From an uncultured Lacinutrix sp. (GTDB lineage: Bacteria; Bacteroidota; Bacteroidia; Flavobacteriales; Flavobacteriaceae), in assembly GCA_937916035.1 (NCBI GenBank), contig CALGIH010000063.1, positions 1 through 7,107 of the forward strand: a stretch of DNA of 7,107 nt, written 5' to 3'. The notes beneath the pieces are model-generated. The model was given only the letters and a program-made list of their open reading frames with translations. It was not told the origin of the DNA and made no database searches. This document shows, piece by piece, positions 1 to 6,858 of the stretch; the first letter of the stretch is position 1, and each line of letters begins with the position of its first letter. Position numbers and translations under genes: made by a program.

Positions 1-20
1 TACTTTTTAATAATATATAG

Positions 21-53
21 AAAACCTCAAAACTTAGTTTTGAGGTTTTTTTT
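21..53 (+). terminator. Intrinsic terminator of an upstream rightward gene
   Basis: A perfect 13-bp inverted repeat (21-33 with 37-49) closes a 3-base loop (TTA) and runs into an eight-T tract at 46-53. This is the classic form of a Rho-independent terminator for transcription entering from the left edge. The left arm begins with AAAA, so the element could also give a short U-tract on the other strand, but no leftward gene ends here. It separates the glycosyltransferase unit from whatever lies upstream, so the next gene should need its own promoter. Confidence 0.9.
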
Positions 54-79
54 ATGCACTTTTTTAAATCTTGTTTAAT

Positions 80-87
80 TACCTTTG
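80..87 (+). promoter_or_regulatory. Candidate Bacteroidota -7 element (TACCTTTG) for the glycosyltransferase unit
   Basis: TACCTTTG matches the Bacteroidota sigma-A -7 consensus TAnnTTTG exactly. It lies between the upstream terminator and the ATG at 94. I see no good -33 TTTG/TTG at about 19 bases upstream, so the match rests on the -7 element and its position. It ends six bases before the ATG, so transcription would start at or just before the start codon. Confidence 0.55.
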
Positions 88-93
88 TTTGGT

Positions 94-1101
94 ATGACAG
101 CAAAAGATATTTCTTTTATAATTCCAGTTTATAATAGACCTGACGAAATCAGCGAACTTCTTCAAAGTTTTTTATTCCTTGATGGAAATAAAGATTTCGA
201 AATTGTAATTATTGAAGATGGTTCAACTATTAAATCTGATGAAATTGTAAAGTCATATAATGATAGATTAAACATCACCTATTTTTTTAAGCCCAATTCA
301 GGCCCAGGAGATTCCAGGAATTTTGGAATGAAACATGCCAAAGGCAATTATTTTATCATCTTAGATTCTGATTGTATCTTGCCAAGAGGCTATCTTTCAG
401 AGGTGCTTAAAACTTTAAACAAAAATTTTGTCGATTGTTTTGGAGGTCCAGATGCTGCACATGAATCATTTACCAAAATTCAGAAAGCAATTAATTTTGC
501 TATGACATCGTTTATATCAACAGGAGGCATAAGAGGTAAAAAGAATAGTGTAGATACCTTTCAGCCAAGAAGTTTTAATATGGGAATTTCTAAAACTGCA
601 TTTAAAGCTACCAATGGTTTTGGTAATATTCACCCTGGTGAAGACCCAGATTTATCAATAAGATTAACTAAACTAGGCTTTAAAACGAAACTTATTGAAA
701 CTGCATTTGTGTACCATAAACGTAGAATATCCTGGAGTAAATTTTATAAACAAGTCAATAGATTTGGATTGGTTCGGCCAATTCTAAATGTTTGGCATCC
801 AGAAACAAAAAAAATCACGTATTGGTTCCCAAGTGTTTTCTGTTTAGGACTGTTACTAGCTTTATTGCTATGTTTTTTCAAAGAGTATTGGCTAATCATG
901 TGCTACTTAGGGTACTTTTTCGTGGCATTTATTATGGCAATGGTTAAAACAAAAAATGCGTCTGTTTCAATATTGTCGTTATTTGCAATTAGCATTCAAT
1001 TTTTGGGTTATGGTTCGGGTTTTTTAAAAGCAACAATAAGGTTAATGAGTTCAAAATCAAAAATTGAGGAACGTTTTCCACAACTATTTTTTAAATTATA
1101 G
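94..1101 (+). CDS. Family 2 glycosyltransferase with C-terminal membrane segments
   Basis: This is an inverting GT-A glycosyltransferase (GT2 family), expected to move a sugar from a nucleotide-sugar donor to an acceptor at the inner face of the cytoplasmic membrane. The 335-residue protein opens with the typical strand FIIPVYNRP, followed by EDGS near residues 41-44, the metal-binding DSD near 91-93 and GEDPDL near 182-187, which holds the likely catalytic acidic residues. The C-terminal third has about three hydrophobic segments (roughly 243-263, 266-284 and 290-310). I chose the ATG at 94; a TTG at 85 in the same frame lies inside the apparent -7 promoter element and is unlikely. The stop is two bases before the next ATG, so it probably heads an operon with the YbbR and CoaE genes. 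The substrate cannot be told; a cell-surface glycan or lipid is likely from the membrane segments. The family call is firm. Confidence 0.9.
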   Translation: MTAKDISFIIPVYNRPDEISELLQSFLFLDGNKDFEIVIIEDGSTIKSDEIVKSYNDRLNITYFFKPNSGPGDSRNFGMKHAKGNYFIILDSDCILPRGYLSEVLKTLNKNFVDCFGGPDAAHESFTKIQKAINFAMTSFISTGGIRGKKNSVDTFQPRSFNMGISKTAFKATNGFGNIHPGEDPDLSIRLTKLGFKTKLIETAFVYHKRRISWSKFYKQVNRFGLVRPILNVWHPETKKITYWFPSVFCLGLLLALLLCFFKEYWLIMCYLGYFFVAFIMAMVKTKNASVSILSLFAISIQFLGYGSGFLKATIRLMSSKSKIEERFPQLFFKL

Positions 1102-1103
1102 TA

Positions 1104-2060
1104 ATGTCAATTATAAAATCGAGATTATCAAAGTTATACAAAAGCAGAAAGGTTAATATTCTTATTGTGTTTGTCTTATTAGCTTTGTTGTTTTCATTAC
1201 TAACAAAACTCTCAAAAGATTATACCAGGACGATCTCTTTTAATGTTGAAATGTTAAATGTTCCTGAGGAACATGTGATTTTGCATGATTCGCTTCATGA
1301 AATTGACGTCACTTTAACTACTTATGGCTTTAACTTATTGAAATATTATTTTGTGAACCCAAAATTACAAGTAGATTTCAGGGGACTCAAAAAATCTTCA
1401 ACGAATTATTTGTGGACTAAAAATAACGAATTTCAAAACGTTGTTAATCAATTTAACTTAAGCACTACAATTAATGGTATAAGTCCTGATTCTATCAATT
1501 TTCAATATGATTCTTACTTTATAAAGGCAATTCCAGTTGTGCTTAATGAAGATGTGACATTTGTGTCAGGCTTTGATGTTGATGGATATTATCAAATCAA
1601 GCCAGATTTCATAAAAGTAATTGGAGCAAAGGCTGCTATAGATTCTATTGTTCAAATAGAAACCATGCCTTTTGCCTTAAATGATATTAATTCAGATATT
1701 AATACGTCGATTAATTTAAAGTTACCTAAAAATAATCCAGATATAAAGTACTCCGAAAATATTGTGAATGTTACTGGTTCTGTCAAAAAATTTACGGAAG
1801 GATCACTTTTGGTTCCCGTAGTTGTAACCAATTTACCTGAAAATGTTAATCTCAACTATTTTCCAAAAGAAATTGAAGTAACTTTTTATTCCAGTTTAGA
1901 TTATTATAAAACAATTTCGACTAACAGTTTTAGGATTGAGTGTGATTACAGTAAGTTAGACACTGAAAATAATAAGTTACTTCCTGTAATTACAAAGCAA
2001 CCTGAAAAGGTTAGAAATGTAAGACTAGGAACCAAGGCAATAGAATTTATAATACTATAA
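1104..2060 (+). CDS. YbbR-like (CdaR-type) membrane-anchored protein
   Basis: The 318-residue protein has a basic N-terminus, a single transmembrane helix at about residues 17-36, and a large remainder predicted to face the periplasm. The remainder shows about three related beta-rich units, near 42-82, 141-185 and 235-270, in which a segment with 'V..LPE.V' or a similar turn precedes an 'I.V' strand; this is the look of YbbR repeats. In Firmicutes YbbR/CdaR binds and modulates the diadenylate cyclase CdaA. In Bacteroidota a YbbR-domain gene next to coaE is common, but its role is not established, and no cyclase gene lies in this window. Its TAA shares one base with the coaE ATG (TAATG), which suggests translational coupling. 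The family call rests on architecture and gene neighbourhood more than on strict motifs. Confidence 0.8.
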   Translation: MSIIKSRLSKLYKSRKVNILIVFVLLALLFSLLTKLSKDYTRTISFNVEMLNVPEEHVILHDSLHEIDVTLTTYGFNLLKYYFVNPKLQVDFRGLKKSSTNYLWTKNNEFQNVVNQFNLSTTINGISPDSINFQYDSYFIKAIPVVLNEDVTFVSGFDVDGYYQIKPDFIKVIGAKAAIDSIVQIETMPFALNDINSDINTSINLKLPKNNPDIKYSENIVNVTGSVKKFTEGSLLVPVVVTNLPENVNLNYFPKEIEVTFYSSLDYYKTISTNSFRIECDYSKLDTENNKLLPVITKQPEKVRNVRLGTKAIEFIIL

Positions 2061-2656
2061 TGCAAGTAACAACAAAAATAGTAGGACTAACAGGAGGCAT
2101 TGGAAGTGGTAAAACAACCGTTGCCAATTACTTTAAAGAGTTGGGCATTCCGGTTTATATTGCTGATGTTGAAGCGAAGTTATTAATGAAGCGTTCAAAA
2201 GTAATTATCCGGAAGTTGATTCAATTATTTGGTAGTGAAACGTACTATAAAGGAGAATTGAACAAACCATTTATTGCCAATAAAGTATTTAATGATCCTG
2301 TTTTGCTTGAAAAGATGAACACTATTGTGCATCCTAAAGTTGCTTCACATTTTAAAAGATGGTTAAAAAAACAAGATGCTCCCTATGTAATAAAAGAAGC
2401 TGCTATAATTTTTGAAAATAACACATACACCTCTTTAGATTATATAATTACAGTAATAGCAACAGAGCGAACACGTATAAACCGGGTGATAGAGCGTGAT
2501 AAATCATCAGAAGAAAGAGTAAAAGCTATTATAAAAAACCAATGGAGTGATGCCGAAAAAGTAAAACTTTCGAATTTTGTAATTGAGAATATCGAGTTGG
2601 CTGACACGAAAAATCAAGTAATAAACATTCATCAAAAAATTCTTAAAAAACGCTAA
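2060..2656 (+). CDS. coaE: Dephospho-CoA kinase
   Basis: CoaE catalyses the last step of coenzyme A synthesis: ATP-dependent phosphorylation of the ribose 3'-OH of dephospho-CoA, in the cytoplasm. The 198 residues match the usual family length. The P-loop GGIGSGKT sits at residues 12-19, the conserved substrate-site aspartate is D36 in IADVEAKLL, the VHP motif is at 90-92, and EAAIIFE at 113-119 corresponds to the family's PLLFE-type segment. A basic lid region with NRVIERD follows near 141-147, and the late NFVIEN element is near 172-177. The start overlaps the ybbR stop by one base and no other start is plausible. The stop is followed by an 80-base gap with a probable promoter, so the downstream kinase pair can be transcribed apart from this gene, although I see no terminator in the gap and readthrough is possible. 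Confidence 0.95.
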   Translation: MQVTTKIVGLTGGIGSGKTTVANYFKELGIPVYIADVEAKLLMKRSKVIIRKLIQLFGSETYYKGELNKPFIANKVFNDPVLLEKMNTIVHPKVASHFKRWLKKQDAPYVIKEAAIIFENNTYTSLDYIITVIATERTRINRVIERDKSSEERVKAIIKNQWSDAEKVKLSNFVIENIELADTKNQVINIHQKILKKR

Positions 2657-2669
2657 TAAAATCTAAATT

Positions 2670-2727
2670 TTAACATTTGTGTTAAGGTAAGGTTAAATGG
2701 TATATCTACTAAATGTTAAATTGTTAA
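2670..2727 (+). promoter_or_regulatory. Cluster of TGTTAA boxes upstream of the histidine kinase (candidate operator)
   Basis: Within 58 bases there are three exact TGTTAA hexamers (2680-2685, 2714-2719, 2722-2727), one near copy GGTTAA (2691-2696) and one in reverse orientation, TTAACA (2670-2675). The first direct pair has a 5-base spacer, giving an 11-bp period. TTAACA and TGTTAA at 2670-2685 also form a perfect 6-bp inverted repeat around TTTG. Spaced hexamers at one helical turn are typical of OmpR/PhoB-family binding sites; TGTTAA-N5 pairs recall the Bacillus WalR and PhoP boxes. The regulator encoded just downstream is the obvious candidate ligand, which would mean autoregulation. This is inference from pattern and position. 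Confidence 0.5.
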
Positions 2728-2732
2728 TTTTG
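2725..2732 (+). promoter_or_regulatory. Candidate -7 element (TAATTTTG) for the histidine kinase/regulator operon
   Basis: TAATTTTG matches TAnnTTTG and ends four bases before the ATG at 2737. A -33 TTTG is not seen at the expected distance, which would fit a promoter that needs an activator. The element overlaps the last TGTTAA box (2722-2727), so a regulator bound there would compete with RNA polymerase, while the boxes at 2680-2696 lie at roughly -40 to -57, suitable for activation. Confidence 0.5.
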
Positions 2733-2736
2733 AGCA

Positions 2737-4332
2737 ATGAGTAAAAAGTTATTTGTCTTGTTGGTTGTATTGATGAGCTTGTCATTAACAGGGATTATTT
2801 TTGTTCAAGCCTACCACATTAACAATACTGTAAAAAATGAAGAAGAGCAGTTTACTTATAAAGTAAAACGCGTCCTGAGTACAACGTCTACTGCCATTGA
2901 AGAACGTGAATACAAAGAATATGCATTGAAGTTCAGAGAATTAATGGCTAAAAAAGGGGTTAAGGTTGATACAACAGACATTAGAAACCTTTGGATTATT
3001 CAAGAGGATTTAAATTCTAACGAGACACTCATTTATAAAAACGCAATTTTAGAAGAAAATTTTAAAGCCCCATCGTTCATTGACATTGGTTTAGATAGTA
3101 TTAATTTTACTATAATATCTAACGAGCGTGAAACTAGAATTTCTAGTAGAAATAAATCAAAAATGATTGATGGAAACGATTTAAATCAATCTTTAGAAAT
3201 ATCTCCTGAGGATTTATTGATGCAATCAGTTCAAATTTCTCGAAGCAAAGAAGTGATGTTCGAAACTGCCTATAAAGACATGGCAAAACGTTCTCCTATA
3301 CATCTTAGGGTTTCGAGGAGAGAATTATCAGAATTATTGTCAAATAAATTAGAAGAAAATAATATTGAAATAGATTTTGAATACGCTATTTATCATAAAG
3401 ATTTAGCAACTAAGGTTCAAACGGATAATTTTGAGTTGATTGAAGAATCTACTTTTGGTGTTCCAATCTTTCTAGATAATAATAATGAAAGTGAGTATAC
3501 TTTGTATGTGAATTTTCCAGAGCGTAGAAAGTTTATATTATCGTCAATAATTGGTATGGCGTTGTTATCAATAATTTTTACAAGCATCATAATTATTGCA
3601 TATACAAGTGCTATTTATCAATTAATAAAACAGCGAAAAATATCACAGATTAAAACAGATTTTATTAATAATATGACGCATGAGTTTAAAACTCCAATTG
3701 CAACCATAAATTTAGCTTTAGATGCTATTAGAAATCCAAAAGTAATTGGTGATGAAGAAAAGGTAAAGCGTTACTTGCAAATGATTAAGGATGAGAATAA
3801 GCGTATGCATGCTCAAGTTGAAAATGTGTTGAGAATATCTAAACTTGAAAAAAACGAGCTAAACATAAGTAAAGATCGATTTGATTTGCATGACATTATT
3901 GAAGATGCTATATCACATATTGAGCTTATTGTTGAAAATAGAGAAGGCGATATTGAAACGCATTTAGAGGCACAATTATCGACCGTTTTAGCAAACGAAA
4001 CGCATTTTACAAACGTTATTGTTAATATATTAGATAATGCTGTAAAATATTCTGATGACAAACCAAAAATTAAAGTTGTTACTGAAAATATTGGAAACAG
4101 CATTTTATTAAAAATAAGCGATCAAGGAAATGGCATGCCAAAATCAGTGCAAAATAGAGTGTTCGAGAAATTTTTCAGAGAACATACAGGAGATGTGCAT
4201 AACGTTAAAGGTCATGGTTTGGGGTTGGCTTATGTAAAAAGAATTGTTATTGACCATTCAGGTCATGTGAGTGTAGAAAGTGAAAAAGGAAAAGGTAGCA
4301 CCTTTACTATAAAATTACCATTAATATCCTAA
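2737..4332 (+). CDS. Sensor histidine kinase, two TM segments, no evident HAMP domain
   Basis: This is a membrane-bound histidine kinase that should autophosphorylate and pass the phosphate to the regulator encoded eight bases downstream. TM1 covers about residues 4-26, a periplasmic region of about 235 residues follows, and TM2 covers about 266-296. The H-box with the phospho-acceptor H315 (NNMTHEFKTP) comes only about 19 residues after TM2, which leaves no room for a normal HAMP domain. The HATPase domain shows the N-box (N430, N434 in NILDNAVKYS), the G1 box SDQGNGMP (461-468), the F-box EKFF (477-480) and the G2 box GHGLGLAY (492-499). All residues needed for catalysis are present. The 531-residue length and layout resemble RprX-type kinases of Bacteroidota. 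I do not recognise a known fold in the periplasmic sensor, so the signal is unknown. Confidence 0.93.
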   Translation: MSKKLFVLLVVLMSLSLTGIIFVQAYHINNTVKNEEEQFTYKVKRVLSTTSTAIEEREYKEYALKFRELMAKKGVKVDTTDIRNLWIIQEDLNSNETLIYKNAILEENFKAPSFIDIGLDSINFTIISNERETRISSRNKSKMIDGNDLNQSLEISPEDLLMQSVQISRSKEVMFETAYKDMAKRSPIHLRVSRRELSELLSNKLEENNIEIDFEYAIYHKDLATKVQTDNFELIEESTFGVPIFLDNNNESEYTLYVNFPERRKFILSSIIGMALLSIIFTSIIIIAYTSAIYQLIKQRKISQIKTDFINNMTHEFKTPIATINLALDAIRNPKVIGDEEKVKRYLQMIKDENKRMHAQVENVLRISKLEKNELNISKDRFDLHDIIEDAISHIELIVENREGDIETHLEAQLSTVLANETHFTNVIVNILDNAVKYSDDKPKIKVVTENIGNSILLKISDQGNGMPKSVQNRVFEKFFREHTGDVHNVKGHGLGLAYVKRIVIDHSGHVSVESEKGKGSTFTIKLPLIS

Positions 4333-4339
4333 GAAAATT

Positions 4340-5044
4340 ATGGAAGAAATAAACAAAAAAATATTGCTAGTAGAAGATGATCCTAATTTTGGAAATGTTC
4401 TTAAAGATTATTTAATGATGAATGATTATGACGTTGTTCATGCTAAAAACGGAATGGAAGGTTTTGAAAAGTTTAAGAAAGACGATTATGATTTATGTAT
4501 TTTAGATGTCATGATGCCTTATAAGGATGGCTTTACACTTGCTAAGGAAATCCGTGAGAAAAATACAGATGTGCCTATTATATTTCTTACTGCAAAAGCA
4601 ATGAAAGAAGATGTTTTAAAAGGATACAAAGTAGGAGCGGACGACTACCTAAACAAGCCGTTTGATAGTGAAGTGTTATTGATGAAAATTAAAGCAATCA
4701 TACAACGTAAAGCTACAGATAGTGTTGCAGATAGCAAACAATTTGAGTTTGAAATAGGCAACTTCCATTTAAACTCGAAACTTAGGTTTTTAAAATATAA
4801 AGGAGGAGATGCAACAAAGCTGTCGCCAAAAGAAAATGAGCTATTACGTTTATTGGCATTGCATGAAAATGATTTAATGCCTCGTGAAGTGGCGTTGACA
4901 AAAATATGGAGAGATGATAATTATTTCACCTCTAGAAGTATGGATGTCTATATCGCTAAATTGCGTAAGTATCTAAAAGTTGATGATAAGGTAGAAATCT
5001 TGAATATTCATGGGGAAGGTTTCAGGCTTGTAGTTAATCCATAA
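4340..5044 (+). CDS. OmpR/PhoB-family response regulator
   Basis: The 234-residue protein has a receiver domain (about 6-122) and a winged-helix DNA-binding domain (about 135-231). The acidic pocket is D13/D14, the phosphorylation site is D56 in LDVMMP, the switch residue is T84 in FLTAKA, and the conserved lysine is K106 in LNKPF. The C-terminal domain shows the LSPKENELLRLL helix, the recognition-helix region RSMDVYIAKLRKYL and the closing wing IHGEGFRL, all typical of OmpR-family regulators. It lies seven bases after the kinase stop, so the two form a cognate pair resembling RprX/RprY. A likely target is the TGTTAA cluster upstream of the kinase. The convergent terminator follows, so it is the last gene of the rightward block. 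Confidence 0.95.
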   Translation: MEEINKKILLVEDDPNFGNVLKDYLMMNDYDVVHAKNGMEGFEKFKKDDYDLCILDVMMPYKDGFTLAKEIREKNTDVPIIFLTAKAMKEDVLKGYKVGADDYLNKPFDSEVLLMKIKAIIQRKATDSVADSKQFEFEIGNFHLNSKLRFLKYKGGDATKLSPKENELLRLLALHENDLMPREVALTKIWRDDNYFTSRSMDVYIAKLRKYLKVDDKVEILNIHGEGFRLVVNP

Positions 5045-5084
5045 GCTTAAAATATTTGCCCTATTTAATTTAAGCACTTAATTT

Positions 5085-5124
5085 AAAAAATCCGATTAGG
5101 TTATTCATCTAATTGGATTTTTTT
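5085..5124. terminator. Bidirectional terminator between the regulator gene and miaA
   Basis: A 15-bp stem pairs 5085-5099 with 5109-5123 around a 9-base loop. Its arms begin with six A and end in a T run (5118-5124), so it can form a hairpin with a U-tract on either strand. The only imperfect pair is G5094 with T5114, a G-U wobble in the rightward RNA but an A/C mismatch in the leftward RNA, which suggests slightly better function for the regulator operon. The miaA stop codon (5101-5103) lies in the loop, so the right arm is made of the last miaA codons. Confidence 0.85.
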
Positions 5125-6015
5125 GTTGATATAATCAGTGACTTCTTTTAATTCATATTGATAGTCAAACCAGCTTATTTGGTCGTTTTTTTTAAACCAT
5201 GTAGTTTGTCGTTTTGCAAAACGTCGCGAGTTTTTCTTTATCTCCGAGACTGCAAAATCTAAACCCCACTCTTTACCTAAATATTGAAATAGCTCTTTAT
5301 AGCCAACTGTATTTAAAGAGTTTAAATCTTTATATTCGATTAAACCCTGTACTTCATCTAATAATCCTTCTTCCATCATCTTATCGACACGTTCATTGAT
5401 GCGAGTATACATGATATCTCTTTCAGCTGTAAGTCCAATAGATACTGTTTTAAAGTTTCGCTTTACTTTTTCTTTATTTAAAAAGGATGAATAGGGTTGG
5501 CCTGACCCAATACAAATTTCTAAAGCCCTAATTATACGCTGTGGATTGTTTATTGCAATTTTGTTGTAAGAAACGTAGTCTAAATCTTTGAGTTTAATTT
5601 GAAGTGATTCGAGTCCATTTTTTTCTAATTCTTCATTAAGATTCTTCCTAATTGAATCATCAACTTTTGGAAAGTTATCAAGGCCTTTTGTAACAGCATC
5701 AATATACAAACCAGATCCACCAACCATTATTACAACAGTGTGGTTTTTAAATTGTTTATCTAATAATGCTAACGCGTCCTTTTAAAAAGCACCAACATTA
5801 TAACTATCTTTTATTGATTTGTGATGAATGAAGTGATGCTTGGCTTGTTTTAACTCTATTTCTGAAGGAGCAGCAGTTCCAATATGCATTTCTTTATAAA
5901 ATTGCCGAGAATCTGCTGATATTATTTCAGAATTAAAATATTGAGCAAGCTTAATACTCAACGAAGTTTTCCCAATAGCTGTAGGGCCCACAATGGAAAT
6001 AAGGTGCTTATTCAT
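5101..6015 (-). pseudogene. miaA: tRNA dimethylallyltransferase, interrupted by one in-frame TAA codon
   Basis: MiaA adds a dimethylallyl group from DMAPP to N6 of A37 in tRNAs that read UNN codons, giving i6A. Read through the stop, the gene encodes 304 residues, the usual length. The N-terminal part (77 residues, 5782-6015) has the P-loop GPTAIGKT (10-17) and SADSRQFYKEMHIGT with D35. A TAA at codon 78 (5782-5784) then interrupts it right after VGAF, where MiaA proteins usually have E or R before KDAL. The same frame continues without other damage: VGGSGLYID (98-106), NPQRIIRALE (157-166), GYKE (238-241) and FAKRQTTWF (266-274). A GAA-to-TAA change, one G-to-T transversion, explains everything. 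The next in-frame ATG (codon 97, 5725-5727) gives a 208-residue fragment without the P-loop. The ATG overlaps the channel stop by eight bases (ATGAATAA), which suggests coupling. A real null allele, a strain-specific mutation or a sequence error are all possible. Confidence 0.88.
5782..5784 (-). other. miaA: Premature ochre codon in miaA
   Basis: The coding-strand context is GCT TTT TAA AAG GAC. Conserved MiaA sequence on both sides is in the same frame, so this is a substitution rather than an indel. Four intact genes in the window (ybbR-like, coaE, histidine kinase, regulator) end with TAA, as does the channel, so reassignment of TAA is not a plausible explanation. Confidence 0.9.
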
Positions 6016-6853
6016 TTAATTTATTTCCGCAGTTATAACAAAATTCAGCGCTATCTTTGTGCGAATTTGCCATACAGTAAGGACATGCTTGTGTATTAGT
6101 CGGAACGTTATGTCTATTCGTATTTATAATTTCTGAGGATACTATTCCTGTAGGAACAGCAATAATAGCATAACCCATGAGCATAATGAATGAAGAAATA
6201 AGTTGTCCAAGTGCCGATACTGGAGCAATATCACCATAACCAACTGTTGTTAGTGTTACAATGGCCCAATAGATACTTCTTGGAATGCTTGTAAAGCCAC
6301 TATCTTGTCCGCCTTCAATTAAATACATGATTGTTCCTAGTATAATACAAAGGATAAAAACAAATAATATAAATACAGATAATTTGGCACGACTAGCTTT
6401 TAGTGCTCTAGTAAGGTTTGTAGATTCTCCAATATATCTAGCTAATTTTAATATTCTAAAGATTCTTAATAATCGCAAAGCTCTTAACGCAACTAGAGAA
6501 TGAGCACCACCAATTAAGAAAAAAGACAAATATTTTGGTATGGTAGATAATAAGTCAATAATCCCCAAAAAACTAAAAATGTATTTAAAAGGTTTTTTTA
6601 CTGTAATTACTCTGGCAATATATTCTAATGAAAAAAGTATGGTTATAACCCATTCTGCTGTATTAAGAAAATCATGATATTCTGCATCAACAGTTCCAAT
6701 ACTCTCTAACATCACAAAAACGATACTTGCGATAATTACAATAAATAATGCTATGTTAAAAATCTCACCAGAAGGTGTGTCAGCTTCATATAGTGTTTCA
6801 TGAAGCTTTCGCTTCCAGCTTTTGCGACTATTATTTAAGTTACCATTCTCCAT
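6008..6853 (-). CDS. Voltage-gated-type potassium channel with C-terminal zinc ribbon
   Basis: This 281-residue inner-membrane protein has the six-TM layout of Kv-like bacterial ion channels. Hydrophobic segments appear at about 31-50 (S1), 66-84 (S2), 91-113 (S3), 118-140 (S4), 159-178 (S5) and 213-235 (S6). S4 carries a basic residue at every third position (R124, R127, R130, R133, K136, R139), the pattern of a voltage sensor. The pore loop has the potassium filter TTVGYGD at 202-208. After S6 a short tail ends in CPYC (257-260) and CYNCG (272-276), a probable one-zinc ribbon. The start at 6853 is supported by a -7 element just upstream. The stop overlaps the miaA start by eight bases. Potassium selectivity is inferred from the filter; gating and physiological role are unknown. 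The role of the cysteine tail is unknown. Confidence 0.93.
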   Translation of the reverse strand: MENGNLNNSRKSWKRKLHETLYEADTPSGEIFNIALFIVIIASIVFVMLESIGTVDAEYHDFLNTAEWVITILFSLEYIARVITVKKPFKYIFSFLGIIDLLSTIPKYLSFFLIGGAHSLVALRALRLLRIFRILKLARYIGESTNLTRALKASRAKLSVFILFVFILCIILGTIMYLIEGGQDSGFTSIPRSIYWAIVTLTTVGYGDIAPVSALGQLISSFIMLMGYAIIAVPTGIVSSEIINTNRHNVPTNTQACPYCMANSHKDSAEFCYNCGNKLNE

Positions 6854-6858
6854 GAAAC

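Noticed and set aside
85..93. Alternative TTG start giving three extra residues on the glycosyltransferase
   Set aside because: The TTG lies within the TACCTTTG promoter-like element; ATG at 94 starts directly before the conserved GT2 strand.
1652..1855. Minus-strand open frame of 67 codons inside the YbbR gene
   Set aside because: It is fully inside a well-supported gene on the other strand, with no recognisable motif or start signal.
2670..2685. Inverted repeat TTAACATTTGTGTTAA as a terminator after coaE
   Set aside because: The stem is only 6 bp, AT-rich, and is not followed by a T-tract; an operator is the better reading.
3813..4103. Minus-strand open frame of 96 codons inside the histidine kinase gene
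   Set aside because: It is antisense to the HisKA/HATPase coding region and has low-complexity Ser/Phe-rich composition typical of shadow frames.
5065..5086. Direct repeat TTAATTTAA (5065-5073 and 5078-5086) after the regulator gene
   Set aside because: It is short and made almost only of A and T in an AT-rich gap next to a terminator; chance is sufficient.
5214..5399. Plus-strand open frame of 61 codons opposite miaA
   Set aside because: It is antisense to conserved MiaA sequence, with no promoter or motif.
5782..5790. TAA recoding or reassignment (for example stop-to-sense) in miaA
   Set aside because: Other genes in the window end normally at TAA, and there is no visible recoding structure or programmed-readthrough context.
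6285..6503. Plus-strand open frame of 72 codons opposite the channel gene
   Set aside because: It is antisense to the S4-S5/pore region and shows no protein family signal.
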